A stretch of 64,000 bases of DNA from an alpha proteobacterium HIMB114 (GCA_000163555.2 ADAC02000001.1:868001-932000); one strand, 5' to 3'. Shown: positions 19,180 through 28,276, numbered from the stretch's first letter. Program-made: numbers and translations. The notes: generated by a model not told the origin, from the letters alone.

Positions 19180-19689
19180 ATGGCTTGGACTGACGAAAAA
19201 ACAAAACAACTTAAAAAACTTTGGGCGGAAGGTCATACAGCTAGTCAAATCGCAAGAATGCTAGGTGATGATATTTCAAGAAACGCAGTGATTGGAAAAG
19301 CTCACCGTTTAAATCTTGCAGGTAGAACTCAATCGAGAATGATTTCATCTCCAAGAATTAATAACGCTCAGTTTCAACAAAAAAAAGATCCAGTTCAAAG
19401 AAGAACGAGAAGACCTAGGGGTCTAAGAGCCATAGTGATTGAAAAAGATTTTGAACCTGAAAATCCAGTGAGCCTAGAAAACTTAACTGATAAGACTTGT
19501 AGATGGCCAATTGGTCACCCTGATGAAAAAGATTTTTATTTCTGCGGAAGAACTCCTATGGATGAAAGAATTTACTGCAAGCTTCATGTGCTTCATGCGT
19601 ATCAACCTCGCGGACAAAGAACTGAAGAGGCTCAAAAAACAGTAGAAGAAGTTCCAAGCTTCATACAGAAAAAAGTAAAAAGCGCTTAA
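19180..19689 (+). CDS. gcrA: GcrA family cell-cycle regulator
   Basis: GcrA is the alphaproteobacterial sigma-70-associated transcription regulator that responds to CcrM (GANTC) DNA methylation in Caulobacter. The N-terminal helix-turn-helix is clear: MAWTDEKTKQLKKLWAEG, TASQIARMLG, ISRNAVIGKAHRLNL. A basic linker follows, then a C-terminal module, CRWPIGHP and FCGRT. The start is set at 19180 (169 aa) because the family begins at MxWT; in-frame ATGs lie at 19129, 19150 and 19159. No ccrM is in the window. Confidence 0.88.
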   Translation: MAWTDEKTKQLKKLWAEGHTASQIARMLGDDISRNAVIGKAHRLNLAGRTQSRMISSPRINNAQFQQKKDPVQRRTRRPRGLRAIVIEKDFEPENPVSLENLTDKTCRWPIGHPDEKDFYFCGRTPMDERIYCKLHVLHAYQPRGQRTEEAQKTVEEVPSFIQKKVKSA

Positions 19690-19701
19690 ATAAAGGCTTA
19701 T

Positions 19702-19747
19702 TTGGGTTCGTTTGTCCATTTAACCTTTAAATGGGTTTGTTTCCCAA
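19702..19747. terminator. Interrupted inverted repeat between convergent gcrA and SET genes (candidate bidirectional terminator)
   Basis: An outer TTGGG (19702-19706) pairs with CCCAA (19743-19747). An inner CCATTTA (19716-19722) pairs with TAAATGG (19728-19734), with a 5-base loop and two further G-U pairs outside it. Unpaired T-rich stretches lie between the arms. The position between two convergent 3' ends fits a two-way terminator. There is no long U tract directly after the stem, so this is only a candidate. Confidence 0.4.
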
Positions 19748-19748
19748 C

Positions 19749-20225
19749 TTATTTCTTCAATCGACCCTGTTTGGTTTTTGCAAATTTACGATTAATTCTC
19801 CATCGCTGATCATCTCTTACAATATAACCGCAACAATTTTTTGATCCACATTTGCAAGGAAATTGTCTAAAATCTTTATCATATCCAAACCCATAATCAT
19901 AAGAAAGCTCATCTCCCTTTTTAATATCTTGGGTGGCTATAATCCAAATTTTTCCTTTAATAATATCAACTTCACAATTTGGATCACACGTATGATTAAT
20001 GTATTTTGCCGTATTAGACTTAGTGTCACCATCAAGAACGGTTTTTTTATTTAGTGTAAATAAATAGATCGCTTTGGAATTATCAAACTGATCATCTTCC
20101 TCAACTTGTTTATGGGTGTATTTTTTACCCTTATATTCAATAACCTTATCACCCTTCTTAAAATCCTGTCCTGCAAAGAGGCCCCAGTTATTAATTCCTG
20201 ATTTTTTTCTTACAAATTTTGACAA
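19749..20225 (-). CDS. SET domain-containing protein (lysine methyltransferase family)
   Basis: A 158-residue protein consisting mainly of a SET domain with a post-SET cysteine motif. NWGLFAGQDFKKGDKVIEY near residue 13, the pseudoknot motif NHTCDPNC at residues 77-84, LSYDYGFGYD near residue 108 and CKCGSKNCCGYI near residue 124 are visible. SET enzymes methylate protein lysines using S-adenosylmethionine; the bacterial target is unknown. The frame opens with TTG at 20225, preceded by AAGG at suitable spacing; no in-frame ATG exists upstream. It is the last gene of the leftward phnA-phnY run, 21 bases after the EamA gene, and may be only positionally linked. Confidence 0.86.
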   Translation of the reverse strand: MSKFVRKKSGINNWGLFAGQDFKKGDKVIEYKGKKYTHKQVEEDDQFDNSKAIYLFTLNKKTVLDGDTKSNTAKYINHTCDPNCEVDIIKGKIWIIATQDIKKGDELSYDYGFGYDKDFRQFPCKCGSKNCCGYIVRDDQRWRINRKFAKTKQGRLKK

Positions 20226-20246
20226 AATATTATCTACCTTTTTAAT

Positions 20247-21092
20247 TTAAAAAAGTTTAATAACAACACAGCCGCATAAAATCAATAAAGCTGAAAAAAA
20301 AGCTAGATAACCACCTTTTTCTTTAAGTACAATTAAACCATATAAAGAAGCAAATAGAATACTTACTTCTCTTAGAGCAGCAACTACTGCAACTTTTCCA
20401 ACTGTAAATCCATATACTGCAGGAAAATAAGAATAAACACTACAAGCTGCAGCAATTGTAATCTTTTTGAAATTATTTCTAAAAAATTTAAAGGTTATTC
20501 TATTTTTTTTAAACAAAAATAAAGATATTGCGTTAAATAAAAAACCATCTAATGCAAAATAATAGAGCAAATAAATAAGTGCATTAGACAATCTTGCTCC
20601 TTTTGCGTCTATAATAGAATAAGATACAATAATTGATGCTACAATTAAGCTGTACAACAATCCTCTAAAATTAATTTTTTTAAATTTTCCCTCAGCAAAA
20701 ACTAATAATAAAATGCCTATAGAAATTACAATTACAGAAATTTGATTCAAAAAAGATAGGTCATCTTTAAAAAAAATTGGTGTTAGAATTAATATAATTA
20801 AAGACGGCAAACCTCTTGCAATTGGATACCCGTAAGAAATGCCTGCGTAATCATATACTTTGCAAAGAAAGATTTTATAAAAAACATGAATAATCATTGT
20901 CGCAATAAAGAATGGCCAGGCTTCTTTTGGTAATGGCTCAAAAAAAAACAAAAAAGGAAATAAAATTAAACTTCCTAATAGGGTAAAGGCTCTTGTAAAT
21001 TCAATTTTGTTGCTAGATTGTTTTAATAATATATTCCAAACTACATGACCAATAGCTCCAGATAAGATAAACAAAAACAGTAGGTTGTCCAA
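20247..21092 (-). CDS. EamA/DMT-superfamily transporter in the phosphonate catabolic operon
   Basis: A 281-residue membrane protein with about nine or ten hydrophobic segments in two halves, of the drug/metabolite transporter superfamily. PIARGLPSLIILILTP near residue 90 and the C-terminal GKVAVVAALREVSILFASLYGLIVLKEK near residue 229 are typical EamA segments. The frame starts with TTG one base after the alcohol dehydrogenase stop, so it belongs to the phnA-phnY-dehydrogenase operon. By context it could move a phosphonate substrate or a product such as acetate; that is inference only. Confidence 0.8.
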   Translation of the reverse strand: MDNLLFLFILSGAIGHVVWNILLKQSSNKIEFTRAFTLLGSLILFPFLFFFEPLPKEAWPFFIATMIIHVFYKIFLCKVYDYAGISYGYPIARGLPSLIILILTPIFFKDDLSFLNQISVIVISIGILLLVFAEGKFKKINFRGLLYSLIVASIIVSYSIIDAKGARLSNALIYLLYYFALDGFLFNAISLFLFKKNRITFKFFRNNFKKITIAAACSVYSYFPAVYGFTVGKVAVVAALREVSILFASLYGLIVLKEKGGYLAFFSALLILCGCVVIKLF

Positions 21093-21093
21093 A

Positions 21094-22209
21094 TTAGTAT
21101 CCTAGAGATTCTTGGGCTTGCAATACTCTTTTATAATTTCCAATAAAATTTTTGCCTCGTTCTCCAGAAAATGCTTCCTTAACTATCAAATCCCAGTCAT
21201 TTGCATTACCTATGTAATCTTTAAAATTTGTTGAAACATTAATTTTAGTAAAAAATTCCTTTAATTTATCAGGAGCATCATCAAAATCTGAAAATAACGC
21301 TTTAAAATTCTTATCACAAACCACATCTAATCCTTGAACTGATTTAAGTATAATAGGTAACGTAAATGAACAAGCAATCCCATGTGGGATTTTATATTTC
21401 AGTGTAATTGGATAAGAAATAGAGTGAGATATTGCTGTTTTTGTATTTGAGAATGCTAAGCCTGCATACATCGATGCTTTCATAATCTGTTCTCTTAATT
21501 GGATATTTTCTAGATCATTTATTAAATCAGGAAGATTGCTCATGATAATTTTTATAGCATTGATTGCATGAACATTTGAGACTGGATTAGAATTTATATT
21601 CCATATACTTTCAAATGCATGAGACATTGCATCTAATGAAGTTTCAATTGTGATTTTTTTCGGTAAGGACAAAGTTAAGTTGCTGTCAAATAAAGATAAT
21701 TTTGAGTACAAACTAGGATGAATCAATGAGTGTTTTCTTTGATTTTTTTCATCCCAAATTGTAGCCCAGCATGTTAGCTCGCTACCCGTTCCAGCCGTCG
21801 TTGGAATAGAGATTAAATCAACATCTGTTGGCTCAATAAAATCTTGTTTCTTTTCTAGATAGTTAACTGTTGTAGCAAAGTCACCTTTTCCTAAAACTAT
21901 AAATTTTGCAGTATCTATGACTGAACCACCACCTAAAGCTATAACTTTTTTGATTGATTTACATTTTTGACTATATTCTTGTGAAATAGTTTTAAGATTT
22001 TCATAATCAGGATTAGGTAAAATATTATTTATAACAAGTTTTGGCTCGCCAATAGCCTTTTTTATTTTGTCGCAATATTTTTTAAATACATCATCACTGT
22101 AAGTAAAAATACAGTAATCACCTTTGCCTATTAAATCACATAATTTTTCAGGATTATCTAATAAACCCGTTTGAAAAAAAATATTTGATGGATTGTGATA
22201 TTTAAACAT
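21094..22209 (-). CDS. Iron-type alcohol dehydrogenase, putative 2-hydroxyethylphosphonate/phosphonoacetaldehyde oxidoreductase
   Basis: Group III metal-dependent alcohol dehydrogenase, 371 residues from the ATG at 22209, which overlaps the phnY stop by one base (TAATG); a GTG three codons earlier is less likely. The NAD(P) motif ALGGGSVIDTAKF lies near residue 90 and TTAGTGSELTCWATIWD near residue 137. Metal ligands are visible in DAMSHAFE, AISHSISYP and IPHGIAC, giving the Asp-His-His-His set. The family includes phosphonoacetaldehyde reductases of phosphonate biosynthesis. Beside PhnY and PhnA, the expected direction is oxidation of 2-hydroxyethylphosphonate to phosphonoacetaldehyde. Family is certain; the substrate is inferred from neighbours. 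Confidence 0.82.
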   Translation of the reverse strand: MFKYHNPSNIFFQTGLLDNPEKLCDLIGKGDYCIFTYSDDVFKKYCDKIKKAIGEPKLVINNILPNPDYENLKTISQEYSQKCKSIKKVIALGGGSVIDTAKFIVLGKGDFATTVNYLEKKQDFIEPTDVDLISIPTTAGTGSELTCWATIWDEKNQRKHSLIHPSLYSKLSLFDSNLTLSLPKKITIETSLDAMSHAFESIWNINSNPVSNVHAINAIKIIMSNLPDLINDLENIQLREQIMKASMYAGLAFSNTKTAISHSISYPITLKYKIPHGIACSFTLPIILKSVQGLDVVCDKNFKALFSDFDDAPDKLKEFFTKINVSTNFKDYIGNANDWDLIVKEAFSGERGKNFIGNYKRVLQAQESLGY

Positions 22210-23651
22210 TAATTCCACTTCATATTAATATTCTTGAGTCTAGCGTAACCTTTCATCTCATCAAAACATTCCTCGACACCAATGCCGCTCAATTTCCAAC
22301 CTCCATAAGGTGCTCCGGAGTACCTTCCAGAAGTATTGACCCAAACATAACCAACCTCAACTTCTTCTGATGTTTTCATAGCATTTGACAACGACTCTGT
22401 GACAATCATAGTTGTTAAACCATACTGTGTTGAGTTGGCTATTTTGATCATCTCATCATGATCTTCCCAATCTATAACTGATATAACTGGACCGAAGATT
22501 TCTTCTTTGGCAATTTTCATATTTGGCTTTACGTCGCAAAAAATAGTTGGATTTACAAAAAAACCTTCTTTAAGATCATTTGAAAGGTTTTGGTCTCCAC
22601 CTAAAAGAAGTTTTGCTCCTTCATCTTTTCCAGATTGAATATAAGCCATAACGCTATCAAACTGTTTTTTTGATACAATTGGACCAATTTCGTTTTCTTC
22701 ATGATACGGTAATCCGATTGGAATAGTTTTTGCTTTTTCAACTAATGATTTGAGAAACTTATCTTTAACTTTTTTGTGAACTAAAACTCTCGACGTTGAG
22801 CTACAAGACTGACCTTGACGACTTAAATTCATACCTTTAATCGCTAAATTTGCAGCAAAATCAGGGTCTGCATCATCAAAAACTATAATTGGATTTTTGC
22901 CACCAAGTTCTAGAGTAACATTTTTAAGTTGGGGTGCTGCTGTTTTAGCAATAGCAATTCCAGTATTAACTGAGCCTATAACTGCAATTCTTTTAATGTC
23001 TGGATGCTCAACCAAAAATTTTCCATTTTCTGGACCACCAGTAACAACATTTATTAAACCCTTTGGAAATAAATCTTCTAATAATTCACAAAATCTTAAA
23101 GACGAAATTGGCGCTTGTTCAGAATTTTTAATTATCAACGAATTACCCATTAATAGTGGAGCGGCAATTTTCTCTACACAAAACCTAAATGGATGATTGA
23201 AAGGATTAATCTTTAAAACTACGCCGTAGGGCTGATAACGTGTGAAATTCAAATGATTTTTTTCCATTGAAAATGTCTCACCTTTAACTTCTCTAACCAA
23301 GCCACAGAAATAACGAATATTATTAACTGTTTCTTTAACATCTTTTCTCATTCCAGTTAGAGCATTTCCAGAGTCATATGAGTCAATTAAGGCAAATTCT
23401 TCCTCGTTTTTCTCTATTCTTTTCGCTAATTTTTCTAAAAGGTTTGCTCTTTCAATCAGTGAAGTTTTTTGCCAAACTTTTTGTGCTTGTTTTGCGCTTT
23501 CAACTGCTTTTTCAAGTTCCTTAATATCTGAAATAGGAACATCACTTAATTTTTTATTATTAGATGGGTTAATTATATCGTATCTATTTTTATTATTATG
23601 CCACTCTCCTGCAACATAAGTTCCTTTAACTTCGAAAATTTTATCATCCAT
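22209..23651 (-). CDS. phnY: Phosphonoacetaldehyde dehydrogenase
   Basis: NAD(P)-dependent aldehyde dehydrogenase, 480 residues, predicted to oxidise phosphonoacetaldehyde to phosphonoacetate. ALDH landmarks are INPFNHPF near residue 140, the cofactor loop IGSVNTGIAIAKTA near residue 224, the general-base Glu in LELGGKNP near residue 248 and the catalytic Cys in GQSCSSTSRV near residue 282. The C-terminus reads GVEECFDEMKGYARLKNINMKW. It overlaps phnA by 8 bases and the alcohol dehydrogenase by one base. The position directly after phnA is the main ground for the specific substrate. A close paralogue lies at 45428-46864. Confidence 0.86.
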   Translation of the reverse strand: MDDKIFEVKGTYVAGEWHNNKNRYDIINPSNNKKLSDVPISDIKELEKAVESAKQAQKVWQKTSLIERANLLEKLAKRIEKNEEEFALIDSYDSGNALTGMRKDVKETVNNIRYFCGLVREVKGETFSMEKNHLNFTRYQPYGVVLKINPFNHPFRFCVEKIAAPLLMGNSLIIKNSEQAPISSLRFCELLEDLFPKGLINVVTGGPENGKFLVEHPDIKRIAVIGSVNTGIAIAKTAAPQLKNVTLELGGKNPIIVFDDADPDFAANLAIKGMNLSRQGQSCSSTSRVLVHKKVKDKFLKSLVEKAKTIPIGLPYHEENEIGPIVSKKQFDSVMAYIQSGKDEGAKLLLGGDQNLSNDLKEGFFVNPTIFCDVKPNMKIAKEEIFGPVISVIDWEDHDEMIKIANSTQYGLTTMIVTESLSNAMKTSEEVEVGYVWVNTSGRYSGAPYGGWKLSGIGVEECFDEMKGYARLKNINMKWN

Positions 23652-24876
23652 AATTTAATGCCAAATCAAAAATGTCAAAATTTCTTAGAACCCCTTTGGA
23701 CTTGTAACTTTGATCAATTTTTTTTGATAAAAATATTGGGATATCACTTTCGCCCATGCCACCATGGGTACGAAGTGGTTCTTTCAGTTTTGTTAAATCA
23801 TGATCAGATTCTTTTTTACCAATTGCAAAGTTTTCATCTGAGGTAACAACTATATCGCCAATACGATCTTTGGGTTGATTGAATTTTTTAACACTTTCAT
23901 CATTGGATAATACAATATCAATACCTTTGATAGTTTTAATATATTTAACGACCTCAGATATTTTGTTTTTATCCTCTAAATAAATAGTCACAAAAGAACC
24001 AAATGAACCATGATGAACTACATAAGGATCTGTGATGGTGCAAATTACATTACAAAAATCTTTTCCAAATTTTTTATCTAATTCATCTTGCAAATAAATT
24101 AAATTTAACGATCCATCTTCATTAGTTTTACCTTTCATTCCGTGATCTGCCGTAAAACAAATTTCACACCCTTGGTCATATAGTTTTTGTAAATACCCAT
24201 CAATCATGTGGTAGAAATCATTGGCCATCTTACTTCCTGGAGCGCACTTGTGTTGAATATAGTCTGTGGTTGATAAATAGATTAAATCTAATTTTTGCTT
24301 TTTTACAATCTCTACAGCTGCAGCAAATATAAATTCGGAAAGATCAGAACTATAAACTTCAGGTAAAGGCTTTTTTGTTAACTCTAAGACATTTTCAATT
24401 CTATTATCTTTTAAATTAGCTTGATCTGCTTTTTCAGAAGAAAAACATATTGCTTCTTTCAAATTTTTTCCTAATAATTTTTTTAGTTTATCTTTGGCTG
24501 TTATAACGGCTATTTTTGCACCTGCTTTTTCAAATGCTTCAAAAATAGTAGATGCCCTTAGAAAAGAGTCATCGTTCATCAATGTTTCTTTGCCTAACTC
24601 TGGATCAAAGAAAAAATTACCGCAAATTCCATGTACATCAGGTGTCGTTCCAGTAACGATAGACATATTATTCACATTAGTAAAACTTGGCATAGCACAT
24701 TTGCCAATTTCATAAGTTGACTTTGAAATCATTGATTTCATGAAAGGCATTAAGCCCATTGAAATTGCTGTATCTATATAACCTTTTGGGCCAGGTTCGC
24801 TTCCATCTAAACAAATAACGATTGTTGTTTTAGTAGGCCAACTGTAAGTTTTTCCGTTAACATTTACTGATTTCAT
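23644..24876 (-). CDS. phnA: Phosphonoacetate hydrolase
   Basis: Alkaline-phosphatase-superfamily zinc enzyme that cleaves the C-P bond of phosphonoacetate to acetate and phosphate. The 410-residue frame carries the complete metal and nucleophile set: CLDGSEP (Asp24), the nucleophile Thr in AMPSFTNVNN near residue 66, TTDYIQH near residue 206, TADHGMK near residue 245 and the C-terminal LRTHGGMGESDIP near residue 370. The start is placed at 24876 because GGAG lies 9 bases upstream; a TTG at 24891 would consume that site. It is the first gene of the leftward operon and divergent from a LysR gene, like substrate-induced phnA systems known in pseudomonads. Confidence 0.92.
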   Translation of the reverse strand: MKSVNVNGKTYSWPTKTTIVICLDGSEPGPKGYIDTAISMGLMPFMKSMISKSTYEIGKCAMPSFTNVNNMSIVTGTTPDVHGICGNFFFDPELGKETLMNDDSFLRASTIFEAFEKAGAKIAVITAKDKLKKLLGKNLKEAICFSSEKADQANLKDNRIENVLELTKKPLPEVYSSDLSEFIFAAAVEIVKKQKLDLIYLSTTDYIQHKCAPGSKMANDFYHMIDGYLQKLYDQGCEICFTADHGMKGKTNEDGSLNLIYLQDELDKKFGKDFCNVICTITDPYVVHHGSFGSFVTIYLEDKNKISEVVKYIKTIKGIDIVLSNDESVKKFNQPKDRIGDIVVTSDENFAIGKKESDHDLTKLKEPLRTHGGMGESDIPIFLSKKIDQSYKSKGVLRNFDIFDLALNYG

Positions 24877-24930
24877 ACTTAAATACTCCAAATCCTATAT
24901 TACTTTAATTGTTAACTACAACCCATTATA

Positions 24931-24955
24931 TTTTATGTATATCTAGTATATAAAT
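24931..24955. promoter_or_regulatory. Candidate LysR operator between phnA and lysR-type gene
   Basis: The 84 bases between the two divergent starts contain an AT-rich partial dyad around GTATATCTAGTATAT, which is close to a TATA-N5-TATA inverted repeat with LysR-type T-N11-A spacing. LysR regulators usually bind such sites in divergent promoter regions, overlapping their own promoter. The match is weak in an AT-rich background. Confidence 0.3.
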
Positions 24956-24960
24956 TTCTT

Positions 24961-25836
24961 ATGAACTTTACCCAAATCAGAAGTTTTAATGCAGTAGCTG
25001 AGCTTGGAAGCTTTACTGCAGCAGCAAAAAAATTAAATGTATCACAATCAGCAATATCAGAACAAATACGAGAGGCAGAATCAAGATTTAAAATAAAACT
25101 ATTTTTAAGAAAAGCTAATGGAATAAGTCTGACAGAATATGGAAAAAAATTATTTGATATAACGAGCGGTATTAACGATATTCATGAACAGGCAATAAAT
25201 TTACTAGGTTCTGCAAAAAACTTGACTTCAGGAACCTTAAGAATTGGTACTGTTGCACCTGTACATTTGATGAGTCTTGTAAAAAGATTTTCATCAAAAT
25301 ATCCAAAAGTAAATTTATCAATTTTATTTGGAAATTCTGAAATAACTTTAAATAAATTAAAAAAAAAAGAAATTGACATAGGAATTCTTGCAGACATCTC
25401 AGATGAGGATGAGATTTATTCTAAACCACTTGTAAGAGATAAATTAATTGGATTTGTTTCAAAAAAAAATAAGTTAGCAAAAAAAAACTCAGTTAATTTT
25501 TCAGAAATTATAAACGAAACTTTTATAGTTCGTGAAAAAGGCTCGAAAACTCGAGCACTTGTTGAAAAAGAATTATTTCATTTAGGTGTAAAAAAGAAAC
25601 TATTTGAAATTGGAAGCAGAGAAGGGATTTATGAAGCTGTAAAAGAAAACTTAGGTATTGGATTTGTATATAGTAGTGAAAAAGTAGATATCCCTAATAT
25701 AAAATTTATAAATATCAAAAATACAAAGTTCTACGCTACTGAGTATGTATGTTGTCTTAAAAAAAGATATGATTTTAATGTCATCAAAGCCTTTTATGAT
25801 ATCATTCCAAAATTTACTGATTTATCAAAAAGTTAG
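24961..25836 (+). CDS. LysR family transcriptional regulator, probable activator of the phnA operon
   Basis: A 291-residue LysR-type regulator. The winged helix-turn-helix occupies residues 1-60 (FNAVAELGSFTAAAKKLNVSQSAISEQIREAE), followed by a linker helix and a periplasmic-binding-protein-like effector domain from about residue 90 (LRIGTVAPVHLMSLVKRF). It is transcribed divergently from phnA, the classical arrangement for a LysR protein controlling its neighbour. LysR-type PhnR proteins activate phosphonoacetate hydrolase genes in response to substrate and independently of phosphate status. The 3' end overlaps convergent pit by 12 bases. Confidence 0.88.
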   Translation: MNFTQIRSFNAVAELGSFTAAAKKLNVSQSAISEQIREAESRFKIKLFLRKANGISLTEYGKKLFDITSGINDIHEQAINLLGSAKNLTSGTLRIGTVAPVHLMSLVKRFSSKYPKVNLSILFGNSEITLNKLKKKEIDIGILADISDEDEIYSKPLVRDKLIGFVSKKNKLAKKNSVNFSEIINETFIVREKGSKTRALVEKELFHLGVKKKLFEIGSREGIYEAVKENLGIGFVYSSEKVDIPNIKFINIKNTKFYATEYVCCLKKRYDFNVIKAFYDIIPKFTDLSKS

Positions 25837-26832
25837 GGAAATAAAATAACTTAGAATAAAAACTGAACAAGGAATTAAAAACCAAGATACAATTATTTTC
25901 ATTGTATGTGTGGGTTGTACTTCTCTAAATTTATTAAAAGATGCTACACCAATAATTCCTGCGAAAGTAATATGCGATGCTGACAATGGCATAGCAAAAA
26001 TTTCAAAAGGAAGAATAATATTAATTTTTTGAATTAAATAATCTGATGAAAAACTTAATAAGATAATTATTTGTGTTAGTAATATTGCTAGCGCAGAAAC
26101 TGGCTTTATTGCAGAGATTTGTGAACCAACACTCTGAACAATTCGTTGGGAAAAAATTAAAGCTCCTAGTCCAATTAAAAACGATCCAAAAAAATATAAT
26201 TTATTTTCATTAATCAAAACTTGATTGTTAAAAAGATTTATGTCTAAATTCAAATAAGGGGAATAAATTCCAACAATTGAAGCGGTAAGGTTAGATCCTA
26301 ACGCAAAAGCTGCGATACATCCAAAAAAAATTAAGCTTAATCTAATTTGGTAATCGATTTGAAAAACATTAAATTTAAAAAAACTAATTATAAATTGAAT
26401 TAAATAACAAAAAAATATGGATAAAATAAAAGCAATTATCGGAGTAGCTAACCAAAAGTAAATTAATTTAAAAAATAAATTGTTATCAAAGCTAAAGCCT
26501 TTGGCTAATGCAAATCCAAATAAAGAAAAAATAATTGATTGTGAAATCGAGCTTGGTATTTTTAGTTTTAAAGAAATTAACGTTACTAATATTACAGGAA
26601 CTAATACTAAATAAACTTCACTAAAAAGTGGATAATTATTCAATAAATTTTGATAAACTCCTGAAGGATATTTAGCGTTAATTAGTGCTCCAATAATTAT
26701 AAAAATAAAGAAGAATATAATTGCAAAATTAAATTTTAGCATTTTAGATCCAACTGCAGACCCAAAAACATTAGCTGCATCATTAGTTCCAACAATGATA
26801 GCCAGTATGGCTATTAGTAATATTTCAAACAT
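25825..26832 (-). CDS. pit: Inorganic phosphate transporter, PiT family
   Basis: A 335-residue PiT-family permease with about ten membrane segments. Both signature repeats are present: AIIVGTNDAANVFGSAVGSKML at residues 11-32 and, in the C-terminal half, FAMPLSASHITFAGIIGVASFNKFREV. PiT proteins carry phosphate (as metal phosphate) with H+ or Na+. It follows the DUF47 gene by 2 bases in the phnD-phnC-phnE-phnE operon, not in the pst operon, suggesting a role together with phosphonate uptake or in balancing phosphate released from phosphonates. Confidence 0.9.
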   Translation of the reverse strand: MFEILLIAILAIIVGTNDAANVFGSAVGSKMLKFNFAIIFFFIFIIIGALINAKYPSGVYQNLLNNYPLFSEVYLVLVPVILVTLISLKLKIPSSISQSIIFSLFGFALAKGFSFDNNLFFKLIYFWLATPIIAFILSIFFCYLIQFIISFFKFNVFQIDYQIRLSLIFFGCIAAFALGSNLTASIVGIYSPYLNLDINLFNNQVLINENKLYFFGSFLIGLGALIFSQRIVQSVGSQISAIKPVSALAILLTQIIILLSFSSDYLIQKINIILPFEIFAMPLSASHITFAGIIGVASFNKFREVQPTHTMKIIVSWFLIPCSVFILSYFISLTF

Positions 26833-26834
26833 AA

Positions 26835-27443
26835 TTAATTTTTAGAAGATGATATAATTAGACGATCCGCAACATCTTCTGATAAATTTGCGACTTCATC
26901 CATAATTTCAACGAAATATCGCAAATGAACTTTCGTGGCTAACCCATTTTTTTCATTAGAAAAAATATTCTTTTTTAAAACTGTGCTGACTTTATCTGCC
27001 TTACTTTCTATTTTTGAAACTTGTAAACATTTTTCAATTGTTACTTTTTTATCAATAAAAAAGTTTCTAGAACCTTCTATCAATAAAGCTATACATTCTG
27101 AGGCATAATCACATAACTGTAAAAAATTTTTACTGAGTTCACTCTCAATGACTGGTTTTTCTGTATTAAAACTATGGGCATTGGCCTGAATTTGTCCTGG
27201 GATTTTATCTAAATTTTCCAACATGCCTAACACATCACCACGCATATCGGGTATTAGTGTTTCTTGGTATATCTTTCTTTCTACATCTCTTCTAATTTTA
27301 TCACATTGGCTTTCAAGATCAGAAATTTGGTTGGTAATATTTTCAACTTCATCGAAATTTTTTTTAAAATAACTTTCTAATAATTTTTTAAATAAATTAT
27401 TGATATTAAGAATATTATCTAAGAAATTATTTATTGAGTCCAT
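26835..27443 (-). CDS. DUF47/PhoU-like accessory protein of the PiT transporter
   Basis: A 202-residue all-helical DUF47 protein, related to PhoU and commonly encoded directly upstream of pit genes; it is thought to regulate the permease. The PhoU-like pattern SQCDKIRRDVERKIYQETLIPDMRGDVLGMLENLDKI spans about residues 38-74. The start is taken at 27443 (MDSINNFLDN): it is preceded by AAGGAG and lies 26 bases after the phnE stop. A GTG at 27470 would start within that stop codon. Confidence 0.85.
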   Translation of the reverse strand: MDSINNFLDNILNINNLFKKLLESYFKKNFDEVENITNQISDLESQCDKIRRDVERKIYQETLIPDMRGDVLGMLENLDKIPGQIQANAHSFNTEKPVIESELSKNFLQLCDYASECIALLIEGSRNFFIDKKVTIEKCLQVSKIESKADKVSTVLKKNIFSNEKNGLATKVHLRYFVEIMDEVANLSEDVADRLIISSSKN

Positions 27444-27469
27444 CAACTCCTTTTGGTGATTCTTCAACA

Positions 27470-28273
27470 CTACTGGGTTTCCTTATAAATTTTATCTCTC
27501 ATGTAGGCAGATAAAGCCTCTGAGAAAATAACTAAAACAATAATTGAGACAATAATTGCAGAAGTTCTAGCATACTCCAATTGCAAGACATTTCTTTTTA
27601 AATACCAACCCATGCCTCCTGCACCAAAAAAACCAATGATTGTTGATGCTCTAAAACAAACATCCCACGTATAAATTAAAATACCTGTAAATGCTGTCTT
27701 TACTTGAGGCCAAACACCAAAAGCAAAAACCTGCATTTCATTGGCTCCATTAGATCTCATTGTTTCTACAAGTTTCATATCAACATTTTCTAATTCTTCA
27801 GAAAATAGTTTTCCAAAAAATCCAATACAGTACATGGTCAAAGCCATTGTTCCGGCTAACATTCCAAAACCAACTATTGTTACAAATAATATTGTCCAGA
27901 TAGTTTCATGAATAGATCTTGAGAAAATTATAAAAAACTTTCCAATCCAATATCCAATTCTTTTGCTTGGTGTAATATTTGATGCAGCAAAGTAAGCTAA
28001 TATTGATGCTATTATAACTCCAATAACTAAACCAAGATAACCCATTTGGATACTATCTAATATTGATCCTAGATAACCAGGCTCTAATACATATGGAATC
28101 TCAACAGGATAATATCGGTTTGCTATTAAACTTCCAAATCTACCTAAGGCAGAAAAGAATCTTTCAAAATCAATACCAAGATAAAGAAAGCAAAGATAAA
28201 TGACGAAGAAAAATAAACTTACATTAATAAAGTTTCTTGCATTATTTCTTTTATAAATTTCTTTATTATTCAT
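27470..28273 (-). CDS. phnE: Phosphonate ABC transporter permease PhnE (second copy)
   Basis: A 267-residue inner-membrane permease of the PhnE family with an N-terminal membrane segment, then five or six spans and the coupling motif region (ETMRSNGANEMQVFAFGVWPQVKTAFTG near residue 168) that contacts the PhnC ATPase. The RASTIIGFFGAGGMGWYL segment is typical. It forms a heterodimer-type pair with the upstream permease, 3 bases away. Confidence 0.9.
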   Translation of the reverse strand: MNNKEIYKRNNARNFINVSLFFFVIYLCFLYLGIDFERFFSALGRFGSLIANRYYPVEIPYVLEPGYLGSILDSIQMGYLGLVIGVIIASILAYFAASNITPSKRIGYWIGKFFIIFSRSIHETIWTILFVTIVGFGMLAGTMALTMYCIGFFGKLFSEELENVDMKLVETMRSNGANEMQVFAFGVWPQVKTAFTGILIYTWDVCFRASTIIGFFGAGGMGWYLKRNVLQLEYARTSAIIVSIIVLVIFSEALSAYMRDKIYKETQ

Positions 28274-28276
28274 ATT

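Noticed and set aside
27443-27470. GTG start of the DUF47 gene at 27470
   Set aside because: It would begin inside the phnE stop codon, while the ATG at 27443 has an AAGGAG just upstream and matches the family N-terminus.
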